Assembly (NCBI GenBank): GCA_963783695.1
Contig: CAWAOM010000001.1
Span: 682,001-746,000, forward strand
Direction of reading: 5' to 3'
DNA: 64,000 bases
From: BM003 sp963783695
Lineage (GTDB): Bacteria > Pseudomonadota > Gammaproteobacteria > Steroidobacterales > BM003
Shown here: positions 25,150 through 33,903 of the stretch, one piece after another
Numbering within the stretch: the stretch's first letter is position 1
Layout of the letters: every line of letters begins with the position of its first letter
Notes under the pieces: model-generated
Seen by the model: only the letters and a program-made list of their open reading frames with translations
Databases searched by the model: none
What the model was told of the DNA's origin: nothing
Program-made: the position numbers and the translations under genes

Positions 25150-27222
25150 ATGGTACGGCAATCCGATATCTCAGCCAATTTGCGCGACGTGGATCGGGAT
25201 ACGATCAAGACCCGTTTCCGCATGGTGGCGGAATTTGAGCCGGCGGGCGATCAGCCCGCCGCTATCTCAGCACTCATCGACGGGCTCGAATCCGGTTTGG
25301 CGAGGCAGACTCTGCTCGGCGTAACCGGTTCGGGCAAGACTTTCACCATCGCCAACGTCGTGCAGCACCTGCAGCGTCCAACTATTGTCATGGCTCACAA
25401 TAAAACGCTGGCTGCACAGCTTTACGGTGAGATGAAAGATTTCTTTCCCGATAATGCGGTGGAATATTTCGTTTCTTACTACGATTATTATCAGCCCGAG
25501 GCGTATGTGCCTTCCTCTGATACGTTCATCGAAAAAGACGCGTCGATCAATGCGCACATCGAGCAGATGCGATTGTCAGCGACCAAGGCGTTATTGGAAA
25601 GACACGATTGCATCATTGTTGCCACGGTATCGTCGATCTACGGACTTGGCGACCCGAGCGCCTATCTCAGCATGGTGTTGCACCTCGATCGCGGTGAGCG
25701 CATCGACCAGCGCAAAATCCTCCGCCGCCTCGCCGAGATGCAATACAGCCGCAACGAAATTGATTTCAAGCAGGGTGTTTATCGGGTTCGCGGCGAAATC
25801 ATCGACGTATTTCCGGCGGACTCGGAGAGAGAGGCCATTCGAATCGAGTTGTTCGACGATGAAATCGAAGCGCTTCGCTACTTCGATCCCTTAACCGGTG
25901 AGGTCCAGCGAAGCGTCCCGCGCCTGACCGTCTACCCCAAGACTCACTACGTTACGCCGCGCGAGGTTCTGCTGGCCGCCGTAGACAAGATCAAGGATGA
26001 GCTACGCGAGCGCCTGCCGCAGATGCGCGAAGCCGGAAAGTTGCTGGAAGCGCAACGACTGGAACAGCGAACACTTTTCGATATCGAGATGATCAACGAA
26101 CTCGGGTATTGCTCCGGAATCGAAAATTACTCGCGTTACCTATCCGGCCGCGCGCCCGGCGAACCGCCGCCGTGCCTGTTCGACTATCTGCCCGCTGATG
26201 CGCTGCTGGTCGTGGATGAAAGCCATGTGACGATCCCGCAGCTGGGCGGCATGTATCGCGGCGACCGCTCGCGCAAGGAGACCCTGGTGGAATATGGATT
26301 TCGCCTGCCATCGGCGCTTGATAACCGGCCACTGCGATTCGACGAGTGGGAGCATCTGGCACCGCAGACAATATTTGTCTCGGCGACGCCCGGACCCTAC
26401 GAGAAAAAGCACTCTGATCAGATCGTCGAGCAGGTGGTCAGGCCGACCGGGCTAATCGATCCGCAGGTAGAGGTGCGGCCGGTTGCGACCCAGGTTGACG
26501 ACGCGCTGTCCGAGATCGGTACCCGGGCACTTGCCGAAGAGCGGGTCCTGATCACGACTCTGACCAAACGCATGGCAGAGGACCTGACCGAGTACTTGCA
26601 CGAGCACGGCGTGCGGGTTCGTTACCTGCACTCGGACATCGACACCGTTGAGCGCATGGAGATCATTCGCGACCTGCGTCTCGGGGAATTCGATGTGCTG
26701 GTAGGGATCAACCTGCTGCGCGAAGGTCTCGACATGCCCGAGGTCTCGCTTGTGGCGATTTTCGATGCCGACAAAGAGGGGTTTTTGCGTTCGGAAGGCG
26801 CCCTGATCCAGACCATCGGCCGGGCCGCGCGTAATGTTAACGGGCGGGCGATCCTGTACGCCGACCGCATCACGGGTTCGATGCAGCGTGCCATTGACGA
26901 GACGGACAGACGGCGGCACAAACAGGTTGAATTCAATACCCTGCATAACATCACCCCACGCAGCATTCGCAAGAGCGTGAGCGACGTCATGGAAGGTGCG
27001 CGTGGCGGCGGAGGGCGCCGCGATGGGCGTCGCGGCGATGGCCGCAGGACGGAGCCCAGCGAACATACCAGTCCCGAGCATCTGGCGCGCGAGATCAGGA
27101 AACTGGAGCAACGGATGTTTCAACATGCCCGCGAACTGGAGTTTGAGGAAGCCGCGCGGGTCCGTGACGAAATCGGACGTTTGCGTGACGAGGAGCTCGG
27201 TCTGGGCGGGCATACCGCTTGA
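25150..27222 (+). CDS. uvrB: Excinuclease ABC subunit B
   Basis: UvrB, the damage-verification helicase of nucleotide excision repair, loaded by UvrA2 and partner of UvrC. Seen in order: TLLGVTGSGKTFTIANV (Walker A), the beta-hairpin YYDYYQPEAYVPSSDTFIEK, LLVVDESHVTIPQ (DEAD-type motif II), ITTLTKRMAEDLTEYL and the C-terminal helicase motifs GINLLREGLDMPEVSL and QTIGRAARN, and the UvrC-contact UVR domain (LEQRMFQHARELEFEEAARVRDEI). From ATG 25150 it is 690 residues; ATG 25222 would give 666 and a start closer to E. coli, and neither has a strong ribosome-binding site. Residues ~615-640 form a Gly/Arg-rich linker. Confidence 0.97.
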   Translation: MVRQSDISANLRDVDRDTIKTRFRMVAEFEPAGDQPAAISALIDGLESGLARQTLLGVTGSGKTFTIANVVQHLQRPTIVMAHNKTLAAQLYGEMKDFFPDNAVEYFVSYYDYYQPEAYVPSSDTFIEKDASINAHIEQMRLSATKALLERHDCIIVATVSSIYGLGDPSAYLSMVLHLDRGERIDQRKILRRLAEMQYSRNEIDFKQGVYRVRGEIIDVFPADSEREAIRIELFDDEIEALRYFDPLTGEVQRSVPRLTVYPKTHYVTPREVLLAAVDKIKDELRERLPQMREAGKLLEAQRLEQRTLFDIEMINELGYCSGIENYSRYLSGRAPGEPPPCLFDYLPADALLVVDESHVTIPQLGGMYRGDRSRKETLVEYGFRLPSALDNRPLRFDEWEHLAPQTIFVSATPGPYEKKHSDQIVEQVVRPTGLIDPQVEVRPVATQVDDALSEIGTRALAEERVLITTLTKRMAEDLTEYLHEHGVRVRYLHSDIDTVERMEIIRDLRLGEFDVLVGINLLREGLDMPEVSLVAIFDADKEGFLRSEGALIQTIGRAARNVNGRAILYADRITGSMQRAIDETDRRRHKQVEFNTLHNITPRSIRKSVSDVMEGARGGGGRRDGRRGDGRRTEPSEHTSPEHLAREIRKLEQRMFQHARELEFEEAARVRDEIGRLRDEELGLGGHTA

Positions 27223-27298
27223 TCGCTGTCACAGCACTTGCGGCCCCGGCCGGCTTTCGTTATCTTGTGCCGCCCTCGCAGGCTTGCCTGCGGGCGGA

Positions 27299-27373
27299 AG
27301 GCGCGTAGCTCAGTGGTAGAGCACTACCTTGACATGGTAGGGGTCGGCAGTTCGATCCTGCCCGCGCCTACCA
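27299..27373 (+). tRNA. tRNA-Val (anticodon GAC)
   Basis: A 75-base tRNA: acceptor AGGCGCG pairs with CGCGCCT, D-arm GCTCAGTGGTAGAGC, anticodon stem CTACC/GGTAG with loop TTGACAT (GAC), T-arm GGCAGTTCGATCCTGCC and encoded CCA. A terminator follows nine bases later, so it is transcribed independently of infC. Confidence 0.96.
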
Positions 27374-27381
27374 GAAATACC

Positions 27382-27409
27382 AGGCGGCCGGTTTCGGCCG
27401 CCTTTTTTT
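27382..27409 (+). terminator. Rho-independent terminator after tRNA-Val
   Basis: AGGCGGCCG (27382-27390), loop GTTT, CGGCCGCCT (27395-27403), then a run of T to 27409. A textbook 9-bp GC stem with T tract. Confidence 0.9.
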
Positions 27410-27462
27410 GCGCCAAATTGCCGATATCGGTTGAAACGCCGGTATCAAAGGGCCTGCAACCC

Positions 27463-27491
27463 TTGAGCAGAGTGGCAATGGGGCGTAAAAT
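27463..27491 (+). promoter_or_regulatory. Candidate sigma-70 promoter of the infC operon
   Basis: TTGAGC (27463-27468), a 17-base spacer and TAAAAT (27486-27491) lie between the tRNA-Val terminator and infC. Transcription from here would give a leader of roughly 120 bases before infC, with a GTGGCG/CGCCAC hairpin near 27575-27592 just upstream of the ribosome-binding site. No thrS gene intervenes. Confidence 0.6.
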
Positions 27492-27606
27492 TGCCGGTTT
27501 TCGGTGGTCGCCCCTCCGGCACCTAAGGGTCTGAATTGCAAAGACCTCGAAGCAGTCATCCGGGGGGCAGCTGTGTGTGGCGGTGATTCGCCACGGGAAT
27601 TGAAGT

Positions 27607-27623
27607 AGGAGGACGGACGCATC
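27607..27623 (+). promoter_or_regulatory. Ribosome-binding site and AUC start of infC
   Basis: AGGAGG (27607-27612) lies eight bases before ATC 27621, which is in frame with infC and gives an N-terminus of normal length. No ATG, GTG or TTG occurs at that spacing. infC is known for non-AUG starts that IF3 itself discriminates against, giving autoregulation. Confidence 0.75.
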
Positions 27624-28139
27624 GCCGCGACAAAAAGGGCTCGTCGGAACGAAGACATCAGCACCCCTGAAGTGAGGGTGATCTCCGCAGACGGAGAGCA
27701 GCTGGGAATTTTGCAATTGGCTGACGCCATCGAAGCTGCGTCGGGCAAGGGACTGGATCTGGTCGAAGTTGCACCCAATGCTGAGCCGCCTGTGTGCCGG
27801 ATCATGGACTACGGCAAGTATCTGTTCGAGCAGAACAAGAAGGCGCATTCGGCACGACGCAAGCAGAAGCAGATTCATGTCAAAGAGGTCAAGTTTCGGC
27901 CGGGAACGGAAGAAGGTGACTACCAGGTAAAGCTGCGTAACCTGATTCGCTTCCTTTCCAACGGCGACAAGACCAAAGTGACACTGCGGTTTCGCGGCCG
28001 CGAAATGGCGCACCAGAATTTGGGAAGACAACTTCTGGAGCGGGTACGGCAGGACCTCGAGGAGTACGGAGCTGTTGAGCAGCGGCCGCAGCTCGAGGGC
28101 CGGCAAATGGTGATGGTCATCGGACCAAAGAAGAAGTGA
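27621..28139 (+). CDS. infC: Translation initiation factor IF-3
   Basis: A 172-residue IF3 when read from the ATC at 27621. The N-domain reads EVRVISADGEQLGILQLADA followed by GLDLVEVAPNAEPPVCRIMDYGKYLFEQ; the C-domain has VKEVKFRPGTEEGDYQVKLR and LRFRGREMAH, ending MVMVIGPKKK. Starting instead at GTG 27672 would remove the basic N-terminal segment AATKRARRNEDISTPE, which fits family length and composition. IF3 binds the 30S subunit and proofreads initiator tRNA and start codons. First gene of infC-rpmI-rplT. Confidence 0.95.
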   Translation: MAATKRARRNEDISTPEVRVISADGEQLGILQLADAIEAASGKGLDLVEVAPNAEPPVCRIMDYGKYLFEQNKKAHSARRKQKQIHVKEVKFRPGTEEGDYQVKLRNLIRFLSNGDKTKVTLRFRGREMAHQNLGRQLLERVRQDLEEYGAVEQRPQLEGRQMVMVIGPKKK

Positions 28140-28217
28140 GACCGGGCAGGTTCCCGGAATCCGCCTGGGCAGGTGGCAAACCCACTAACCCAGAGCTATG
28201 AAAAGAGGAAGTATGAA

Positions 28218-28415
28218 ATGCCAAAGATGAAAACCAATCGGGGCGCAGCCAAGCGCTTCCGTCGCACCGGTAGCGGCGGATTCAAGCGGGCCCAGTCCTT
28301 CCGCAACCATATCCTGACGAAAAAGAGCACCAAGCGTAAACGGCATCTGCGGCCAACGCAGCAGATTGCCGAGGCCGATCAGGCCGCCGTGCGCAAAATG
28401 CTCCCGTACGGTTGA
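28218..28415 (+). CDS. rpmI: 50S ribosomal protein L35
   Basis: 65 residues, exactly the E. coli length, very basic: PKMKTNRGAAKRFRRTGSGG, then LTKKSTKRKRHLR near the middle. ATG 28218 follows AAGAGGAAG at 28203; an in-frame start at 28173 lies in the infC-rpmI spacer and adds unconserved residues. In E. coli L20 represses rpmI-rplT translation; the same layout suggests the same control. Confidence 0.96.
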   Translation: MPKMKTNRGAAKRFRRTGSGGFKRAQSFRNHILTKKSTKRKRHLRPTQQIAEADQAAVRKMLPYG

Positions 28416-28429
28416 GGAGGATCTGAACC

Positions 28430-28789
28430 ATGGCAAGAGTTAAGAGAGGCGTCGTCGCCAAGGCGCGCCACAAGAAGGTTCTGCGTAAAGCCAAGGGTTA
28501 CTACGGCGCGCGCCGTAAGACCTTCAAAGTCGCGAACCAGGCGGTTACCAAGGCGGGCCAGTATGCTTATCGCGACCGCCGTCAGCGCAAGCGTCAGTTC
28601 CGGGCATTGTGGATTACTCGAATCAACGCGGCAGCGCGCATTCATGGTATGTCCTACAGCCGCTTGATCAATGGCCTGAAAAACGCCGGTATCGAGATCG
28701 ATCGCAAAGTGCTCGCGGATATCGCAGTGCATGATGCCGACGCTTTCGCCGCAATTGCCGAGCAGGCAAAAGCCAGCCTCACGGCTTAG
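28430..28789 (+). CDS. rplT: 50S ribosomal protein L20
   Basis: 119 residues beginning ARVKRGVVAKARHKKVLRKA, with the basic N-terminal extension that threads into 23S rRNA and the globular C-domain SYSRLINGLKNAGIEIDRKV. GAGGAGG at 28414-28420 supplies the ribosome-binding site. L20 is an early assembly protein and the translational repressor of its own operon in E. coli. Confidence 0.97.
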   Translation: MARVKRGVVAKARHKKVLRKAKGYYGARRKTFKVANQAVTKAGQYAYRDRRQRKRQFRALWITRINAAARIHGMSYSRLINGLKNAGIEIDRKVLADIAVHDADAFAAIAEQAKASLTA

Positions 28790-28849
28790 GCGCGCGGCGC
28801 GACGCGTCGCGAACCCAGGGCCGGGTCCCACGACCCGGAACCGCAGAAG

Positions 28850-28883
28850 AAGGGGAGGCGATTCGTGTCTCCCCTTTTTTTTT
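28850..28883 (+). terminator. Terminator or attenuator between rplT and pheS
   Basis: AAGGGGAG (28850-28857) and CTCCCCTT (28869-28876) flank an 11-base loop and are followed by nine T residues (28875-28883). A second hairpin, CCGGGTC/GACCCGG, sits just before at 28821-28838. E. coli pheST is attenuated through a Phe-rich leader peptide; no such leader (and no ATG) is present here, so plain partial termination is the simpler reading. Confidence 0.8.
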
Positions 28884-28921
28884 GTTGCACCCAGTGCTGT
28901 TTTTAGACGGAGATCGGCAAC

Positions 28922-29938
28922 GTGGAGGAAGTCCGCAATCTGCTTCGACAGGCAGTTACCGAAGTGGACGGTGCGCATGAAGCGGCCGAGTTGGAGCAGG
29001 TCCGGGTTCGTTACCTTGGCAAGAAAGGGCTGCTGACCCTGCAGTTGAAACAACTGGGTACGTTGCCGCCGGCGGAACGCCCCGTTGCAGGGCAGGTGAT
29101 CAACGAGGCCAAGCAGGAGCTTGCATCCGCATTGAAAGTGCGCGGCGCCAGCCTCGAGCGCGAGCAACTGGAGCGTCGGCTCGAGGCCGAGTCACTGGAC
29201 GTGACTCAACCCGAGCGCGGCCAGGTGCCCGGTTCGTTCCACCCGGTTACGCGCGCAATGACGAGGATTATCCGCCTGTTCAGAGAGGCGGGTTTCGAGG
29301 TCAGGGAAGGCCCCGAAATTGAAGACGATTTCCATAACTTCGAGGCTCTCAACATACCGGCCCATCATCCGGCGCGGGCGATGCACGACACGTTTTATCT
29401 CGAGTCGGGAAAACTGCTGCGTACGCATACCTCTCCGGTCCAGGTGCGGGCGATGCAGGGTGGCCAGGTACCGCTCAGGATGATCGCACCGGGGCGGGTT
29501 TACCGTTGCGATTCCGACCTGACTCATACGCCGATGTTTCACCAGGTCGAGGGTCTTGTCGTTGACGATCGCACCAATTTTGCCAACCTGAAATCGGTTC
29601 TGCATGATTTCCTGCAGCGCTTTTTTGAACGCGAACTCGGGGTCCGTTTCCGCCCCTCTTATTTTCCTTTTACCGAGCCGTCGGCCGAGGTCGACATGGA
29701 ATGCACGTTCTGCTCGGGAAAGGGCTGCCGGGTTTGTTCCAACACCGGCTGGCTCGAAGTGCTTGGCTGCGGCATGGTCCACCCGAATGTCTTCGCGAAT
29801 GTTGGTGTCGACGCTGAACGCTATACGGGATACGCCTTCGGCATGGGGGTCGAGCGGCTTGCCACGCTGCGCTACGGGGTCAGCGACCTGCGGACCTATT
29901 TCGAAAATGATCTACGTTTCCTCAGACAATTTAGCTAG
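28922..29938 (+). CDS. pheS: Phenylalanine--tRNA ligase alpha subunit
   Basis: A 338-residue class II synthetase catalytic subunit. The N-terminal coiled coil (residues ~1-85) is followed by motif 2 around LRMIAPGRVYRCDSDLTHTP with MFHQVEGLVVD, and motif 3 GYAFGMGVERLATLRYG. Start GTG 28922 follows CGGAG at ~28908 and yields the expected coiled-coil N-terminus. Forms the (alpha-beta)2 enzyme with PheT, whose ATG lies 10 bp downstream. Confidence 0.97.
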   Translation: MEEVRNLLRQAVTEVDGAHEAAELEQVRVRYLGKKGLLTLQLKQLGTLPPAERPVAGQVINEAKQELASALKVRGASLEREQLERRLEAESLDVTQPERGQVPGSFHPVTRAMTRIIRLFREAGFEVREGPEIEDDFHNFEALNIPAHHPARAMHDTFYLESGKLLRTHTSPVQVRAMQGGQVPLRMIAPGRVYRCDSDLTHTPMFHQVEGLVVDDRTNFANLKSVLHDFLQRFFERELGVRFRPSYFPFTEPSAEVDMECTFCSGKGCRVCSNTGWLEVLGCGMVHPNVFANVGVDAERYTGYAFGMGVERLATLRYGVSDLRTYFENDLRFLRQFS

Positions 29939-29947
29939 AGATTCACG

Positions 29948-32323
29948 ATGAAATTCAGCGAAGCCTGGCTCAGGGAGTTCGTTAATCCGGCCATAGACAC
30001 CGCCGCGCTCGCGCAGCAGTTGACGATGGCTGGTCTCGAGGTCGGCGCAATCGAAGCGGCAGCAGGTGAGCTTGACGGCGTGGTCGTCGCCGAGGTCGAG
30101 GAAGTCGCGCCGCATCCCGATGCCGACAAGCTAAAGGTCTGCAAAGTCAACGACGGCGGCAGCGAGACGCTCGACATTGTTTGCGGAGCGCCGAACGTGG
30201 CTGCCGGCATGCTTGTACCGTTCGCCCGCGTTGGCGCGGTTCTGCCCGGCGATCTTGTCGTGCGCAAAACGAAAATTCGTGGCGTCGAGTCCAGCGGCAT
30301 GCTCTGCTCGCAACGTGAGCTCGGGCTGGGCGATGACCACAGTGGTTTGTGGTCCCTGCCGCCGGATACCGAGGTGGGTTCAGCCATTTCGCGGTTGCTT
30401 GAATTGCCCGACCAGGTTCTTGAGCTTGACCTGACGCCGAATCGCGGAGACTGCCAGAGCGTGATCGGTGTAGCGCGCGAAGTCGCAACCCTGAATCAAC
30501 TTCCGTTTGCGGTTGCGACACCGGTGCCGGTTGCGGCGGCAAATAATGAGTTGGTTGCCGTCGAACTGGCCGCAGGTGATGCCTGTCCGGTCTATATAGG
30601 CCGTGTCATTCGCGGTATTTCAAGCGCCGCGCACACACCGTTGTGGATGTGTGAGCGATTGCGGCGCAGTGGCGTCCGGCCGTTGCATCCCGTTGTGGAT
30701 GTCACGAACTATGTGATGCTCGAACTCGGTCAGCCAATGCATGGGTTCGATCTTGCGCAATTAACAGGCGGCATCGTCGTCCGCTGGGCAGAGCAGGGGG
30801 AGAAGCTGACCCTGCTTGATGGCCGTGAAATCACATTGGATGACAGCAGCCTCGTGATAGCAGACCACGAGCGCGCACTTGCGCTGGGTGGCGTAATGGG
30901 AGGGGAAAGTTCGGCGGTCTCGGCGCAGACGGCCGACGTATTTCTGGAGAGTGCGTTCTTTGCGCCACAGGTGATTGCCGGCAAGGCGCGATCCTTCGGC
31001 CTGCATACCGATGCATCGCATCGTTTCGAGCGCGGCGTCGATCCGTCTATCCAGGCGCAGGCAATGGAGCGGGCGACCGCGCTGCTGCTTGAAATTGCCG
31101 GCGGTACGCCGGGCCCGCTGATCGAGGCGCGGCTCGAGCAGGATATGGCAGCGCCGGCGGTCGCGTTGCGAACTGCCCGGATCGCCCGGGTCCTCGGAAT
31201 TGAAATTTCCGGCAATCGGGTCGAGAACATCCTGCGCGGACTGGGAATGGGCGTGGTGGTCACGGACACGGGGTGGCTGGTCCATCCGCCGTCATTTCGT
31301 TTCGACATCAGCATCGAAGAAGACCTGATCGAGGAAATCGCACGAATCCACGGCTATGATCGAATCCCCGAGGAGGCAGCGCTCGCACCGGTGTCGTTAC
31401 CCGCGATTACCGAGACCCGGTTGCCGGCGGAACGCGCCGCTCAGATTCTGGTGGATCGCGGTTACCACGAAGTCATTACCTACAGTTTCATCGATGCCGA
31501 AAGCCAGGCCCGGTTCGAGCCGGATGTCACGCCGGCGGTGCTCGCAAACCCGCTTTCGGAAGACCTTGCACATATGAGAGTCAGCCTGTGGCCGGGTCTG
31601 GTCAAGGTTGCAAAAGACAACGCGAGTCGGCAGCAGGATCGCGTGCGTATATTCGAGTCAGGAGTAAAGTTTGTTACGCAAGGGAATGATGTAAAAGAAA
31701 TAAATGTTATTTCTGGGCTGGTTTCCGGCAATTTGGAGCCGGAGCAGTGGGGCGAATCATCGCGGCCCGCCGACTTTTTTGACATAAAGTCGGATATCGG
31801 CGCAATCGTGCGTCAGACCGGCCGTTATGTTTCGCTTGAGTACCTGAAATCGTCGCATCCGGCGCTTCACCCGGGGCGCTGCGCGCGTGTCGTAATCGGC
31901 GGCGAGGCGACAGGCTGGCTCGGGCAGCTTCATCCGGCACTGGCGAACCAGTATGGCCTCGATGGCGAAGTCTATCTTTTCGAGCTTGACGCAGAGAAGA
32001 CATTTGCGGCCAACGTGCCGTCTTCTGCTCCGATCTCCCGCTATCCGGCGGTCAGGCGGGATATCGCCCTGGTTGTGGAAGAAACGCTCGAAGTCGCCGA
32101 TATCGTGGCCACGGCGCGCGACGAGGCCGGCGTATTGGCTCGATCCGTGTTCGTTTTCGACATTTATCGTGGCGGTGCAATAGATTCCGGTCGAAAAAGT
32201 GTCGCTTTAGGCTTGATTTTACAAGAAACTTCACGCACCCTTACCGACGAGGATGCCGACAAAACAGTATCCGCAGTGGTCGCTCGTCTAGAGCGAAAAT
32301 ACAACGCAAAAATAAGAGTCTAG
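29948..32323 (+). CDS. pheT: Phenylalanine--tRNA ligase beta subunit
   Basis: A 791-residue subunit (E. coli 795) with MKFSEAWLREFVNP start, the tRNA-binding OB fold (residues ~40-150, including HPDADKLKVCKV and RGVESSGMLCSQRELGL), the B3/B4 editing module, the B5 domain (RVLGIEISGNRVENILRGLG), and the C-terminal ferredoxin-like anticodon domain (SSAPISRYPAVRRDIALVV). Editing removes Tyr-tRNA(Phe). Bases 31660-31725 form an AT-rich codon patch unlike the rest of the gene. Confidence 0.97.
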   Translation: MKFSEAWLREFVNPAIDTAALAQQLTMAGLEVGAIEAAAGELDGVVVAEVEEVAPHPDADKLKVCKVNDGGSETLDIVCGAPNVAAGMLVPFARVGAVLPGDLVVRKTKIRGVESSGMLCSQRELGLGDDHSGLWSLPPDTEVGSAISRLLELPDQVLELDLTPNRGDCQSVIGVAREVATLNQLPFAVATPVPVAAANNELVAVELAAGDACPVYIGRVIRGISSAAHTPLWMCERLRRSGVRPLHPVVDVTNYVMLELGQPMHGFDLAQLTGGIVVRWAEQGEKLTLLDGREITLDDSSLVIADHERALALGGVMGGESSAVSAQTADVFLESAFFAPQVIAGKARSFGLHTDASHRFERGVDPSIQAQAMERATALLLEIAGGTPGPLIEARLEQDMAAPAVALRTARIARVLGIEISGNRVENILRGLGMGVVVTDTGWLVHPPSFRFDISIEEDLIEEIARIHGYDRIPEEAALAPVSLPAITETRLPAERAAQILVDRGYHEVITYSFIDAESQARFEPDVTPAVLANPLSEDLAHMRVSLWPGLVKVAKDNASRQQDRVRIFESGVKFVTQGNDVKEINVISGLVSGNLEPEQWGESSRPADFFDIKSDIGAIVRQTGRYVSLEYLKSSHPALHPGRCARVVIGGEATGWLGQLHPALANQYGLDGEVYLFELDAEKTFAANVPSSAPISRYPAVRRDIALVVEETLEVADIVATARDEAGVLARSVFVFDIYRGGAIDSGRKSVALGLILQETSRTLTDEDADKTVSAVVARLERKYNAKIRV

Positions 32324-32325
32324 GC

Positions 32326-32625
32326 ATGGCATTGACCAAGGCCGACATGGCCGAGGCGCTGTTCAACGAACTGGGCCTCAATAAGAGGGAAGCTCGCGAA
32401 CTCGTTGACCTGTTTTTCGAGGAAGTTCGTTCCTCGCTGGCCAATGGTGAGCAAGTTAAGTTGTCGGGATTCGGTAATTTCGATCTGCGGGACAAGAACC
32501 AGCGTCCCGGTCGGAATCCCAAGACCGGTGAGGAAATTCCAATTACGGCCAGGCGGGTTGTCACATTCAGACCTGGACAAAAATTGAAGGCACGCGTGGA
32601 AGCCTATGCTGGAACCGGGGAATAA
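32326..32625 (+). CDS. ihfA: Integration host factor subunit alpha
   Basis: 99 residues, the E. coli IhfA length: ALTKADMAEALFNELGLNKR, VKLSGFGNFDLRDKNQRPGR and RRVVTFRPGQKLKARVE are the family hallmarks. It starts two bases after the pheT stop and is part of the pheST transcript, as in E. coli and Pseudomonas. It overlaps the merR-family gene by 20 bp. Confidence 0.97.
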   Translation: MALTKADMAEALFNELGLNKREARELVDLFFEEVRSSLANGEQVKLSGFGNFDLRDKNQRPGRNPKTGEEIPITARRVVTFRPGQKLKARVEAYAGTGE

Positions 32626-32962
32626 CGACGAACTCCCGCCCATACCAGGGAAGCGGTACTTCACAATTGGCGAAGTCAGCGAACTGTGCGGGGTAAAACC
32701 GCATGTCCTGAGGTATTGGGAACAGGAGTTTCCGCAACTCAAACCTGTCAAACGACGAGGCAATCGGCGCTACTATCAGCGTCAGGACGTACTCATCATT
32801 CGCCAGATTCGCAGTTTGCTGTACGAGCAGGGCTTCACCATTGGTGGTGCCCGGCAACGGCTGACCGGCGACGAAGCGAAAGAAGATGTCAGCCAGTCAC
32901 AGCAGATCGTCAAGCAGCTTCGTGTAGAACTCGAAGAAATTCTCAAAATCCTGCGCCGCTGA
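32606..32962 (+). CDS. MerR-family transcriptional regulator
   Basis: 118 residues: a winged-helix DNA-binding part (KRYFTIGEVSELCGVKPHVLRYWEQEFPQLKP and NRRYYQRQDVLIIRQI in two segments) and a C-terminal coiled coil (QQIVKQLRVELEEILKILRR). No effector-binding Cys cluster is seen, so it is not a metal sensor of the MerR/CueR type. This gene after ihfA and before tRNA-Pro is a conserved gammaproteobacterial neighbour of unknown target. Confidence 0.92.
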   Translation: MLEPGNNDELPPIPGKRYFTIGEVSELCGVKPHVLRYWEQEFPQLKPVKRRGNRRYYQRQDVLIIRQIRSLLYEQGFTIGGARQRLTGDEAKEDVSQSQQIVKQLRVELEEILKILRR

Positions 32963-33046
32963 CGGGCTTTCTCCACAGGTTGTGAATGGGGTACCATTTG
33001 CGCCCCGCGGCGAACTGTTGTCCGAATGCGCCGCTAGATGACCGGT

Positions 33047-33123
<77 letters not shown>

Positions 33124-33208
33124 TTTCCCAACATCAACAGTTGCCGTCTACTGGGTGGCATTTGCCAGCGAGCATTTGCCAGCGTTTCTGATTTCGTACG
33201 GAGGATTG

Positions 33209-33670
33209 ATGAATATCGAAAAAGACAGTGTTGTAACGTTTCATTACCAGCTTGCCGATGACCAGGGTGCGTTGATCGAATCTTCAGAAGGACAGGACCC
33301 GATGTCCTATTTGCATGGGTCCGGAGCGATTATTCCGGGGCTCGCCGTGGCGCTGGAAGGCAAGGCGGCCGGGGATGCTTTTCAGGTCACGGTCCAGCCC
33401 GAACAGGCCTACGGTCCGGTGCAACCCGACTTGTTTCATGTGGTTCCGCGCGAGTCATTTTCCGGTGCCGATGAGATTTCGGCGGGCATGATCTTCCAGG
33501 CCGATGGCCCTCAGGGGCGGCAAATCGTGCGCATCGTCAAAGTGGAAGATGAACAGGTCCATATCGATGCCAACCATCCGCTGGCGGGCAAGGTGCTGGT
33601 TTTCGATGTCTCTATCGAGGCAGTGCGGGAAGCGACTGCCGAAGAAATCGCCCACGGCCACGCCCACTAG
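33209..33670 (+). CDS. FKBP-type peptidyl-prolyl isomerase, SlyD-like
   Basis: 153 residues: NIEKDSVVTFHYQLADDQGALIESS start, the YLHGSGAIIPGLAVALEGK core and an inserted-flap segment around AYGPVQPDLFHVVPRESF and HIDANHPLAGKVLVFDVSI. This is the SlyD/FkpB layout. The C-terminus is only HGHAH, so the long metal-binding His tail of E. coli SlyD is absent. ATG 33209 has GGAGG five bases upstream (33200-33204). Cytoplasmic folding catalyst and chaperone. Confidence 0.92.
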   Translation: MNIEKDSVVTFHYQLADDQGALIESSEGQDPMSYLHGSGAIIPGLAVALEGKAAGDAFQVTVQPEQAYGPVQPDLFHVVPRESFSGADEISAGMIFQADGPQGRQIVRIVKVEDEQVHIDANHPLAGKVLVFDVSIEAVREATAEEIAHGHAH

Positions 33671-33903
33671 AAGCGGGCGCGTTCATTCGCTCCGGACCCC
33701 TGGTCAGATATTCCGCTTTGGGCACGCCGCCTGGCCTGAACAGGCCACCGTCCGCTCCTTGCAAAAATTGGCCTCTTCAAGGCTGACACCTTTTTTGCGA
33801 ACGCGGTGCCCGCGGCAGCTAATAACTGGGCGGCGGGCCTGACCGGCCACAACCCGGTTCGGGGCCACTTCGCAATCGGTCGGCGCGGCGCCGGTGGGCA
33901 TTG

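Noticed and set aside
33671..33903. Hairpin TGGCCTG-AA-CAGGCCA at 33732-33747 between convergent genes
   Set aside because: No T tract on either side and no consistent terminator context; too weak to list.
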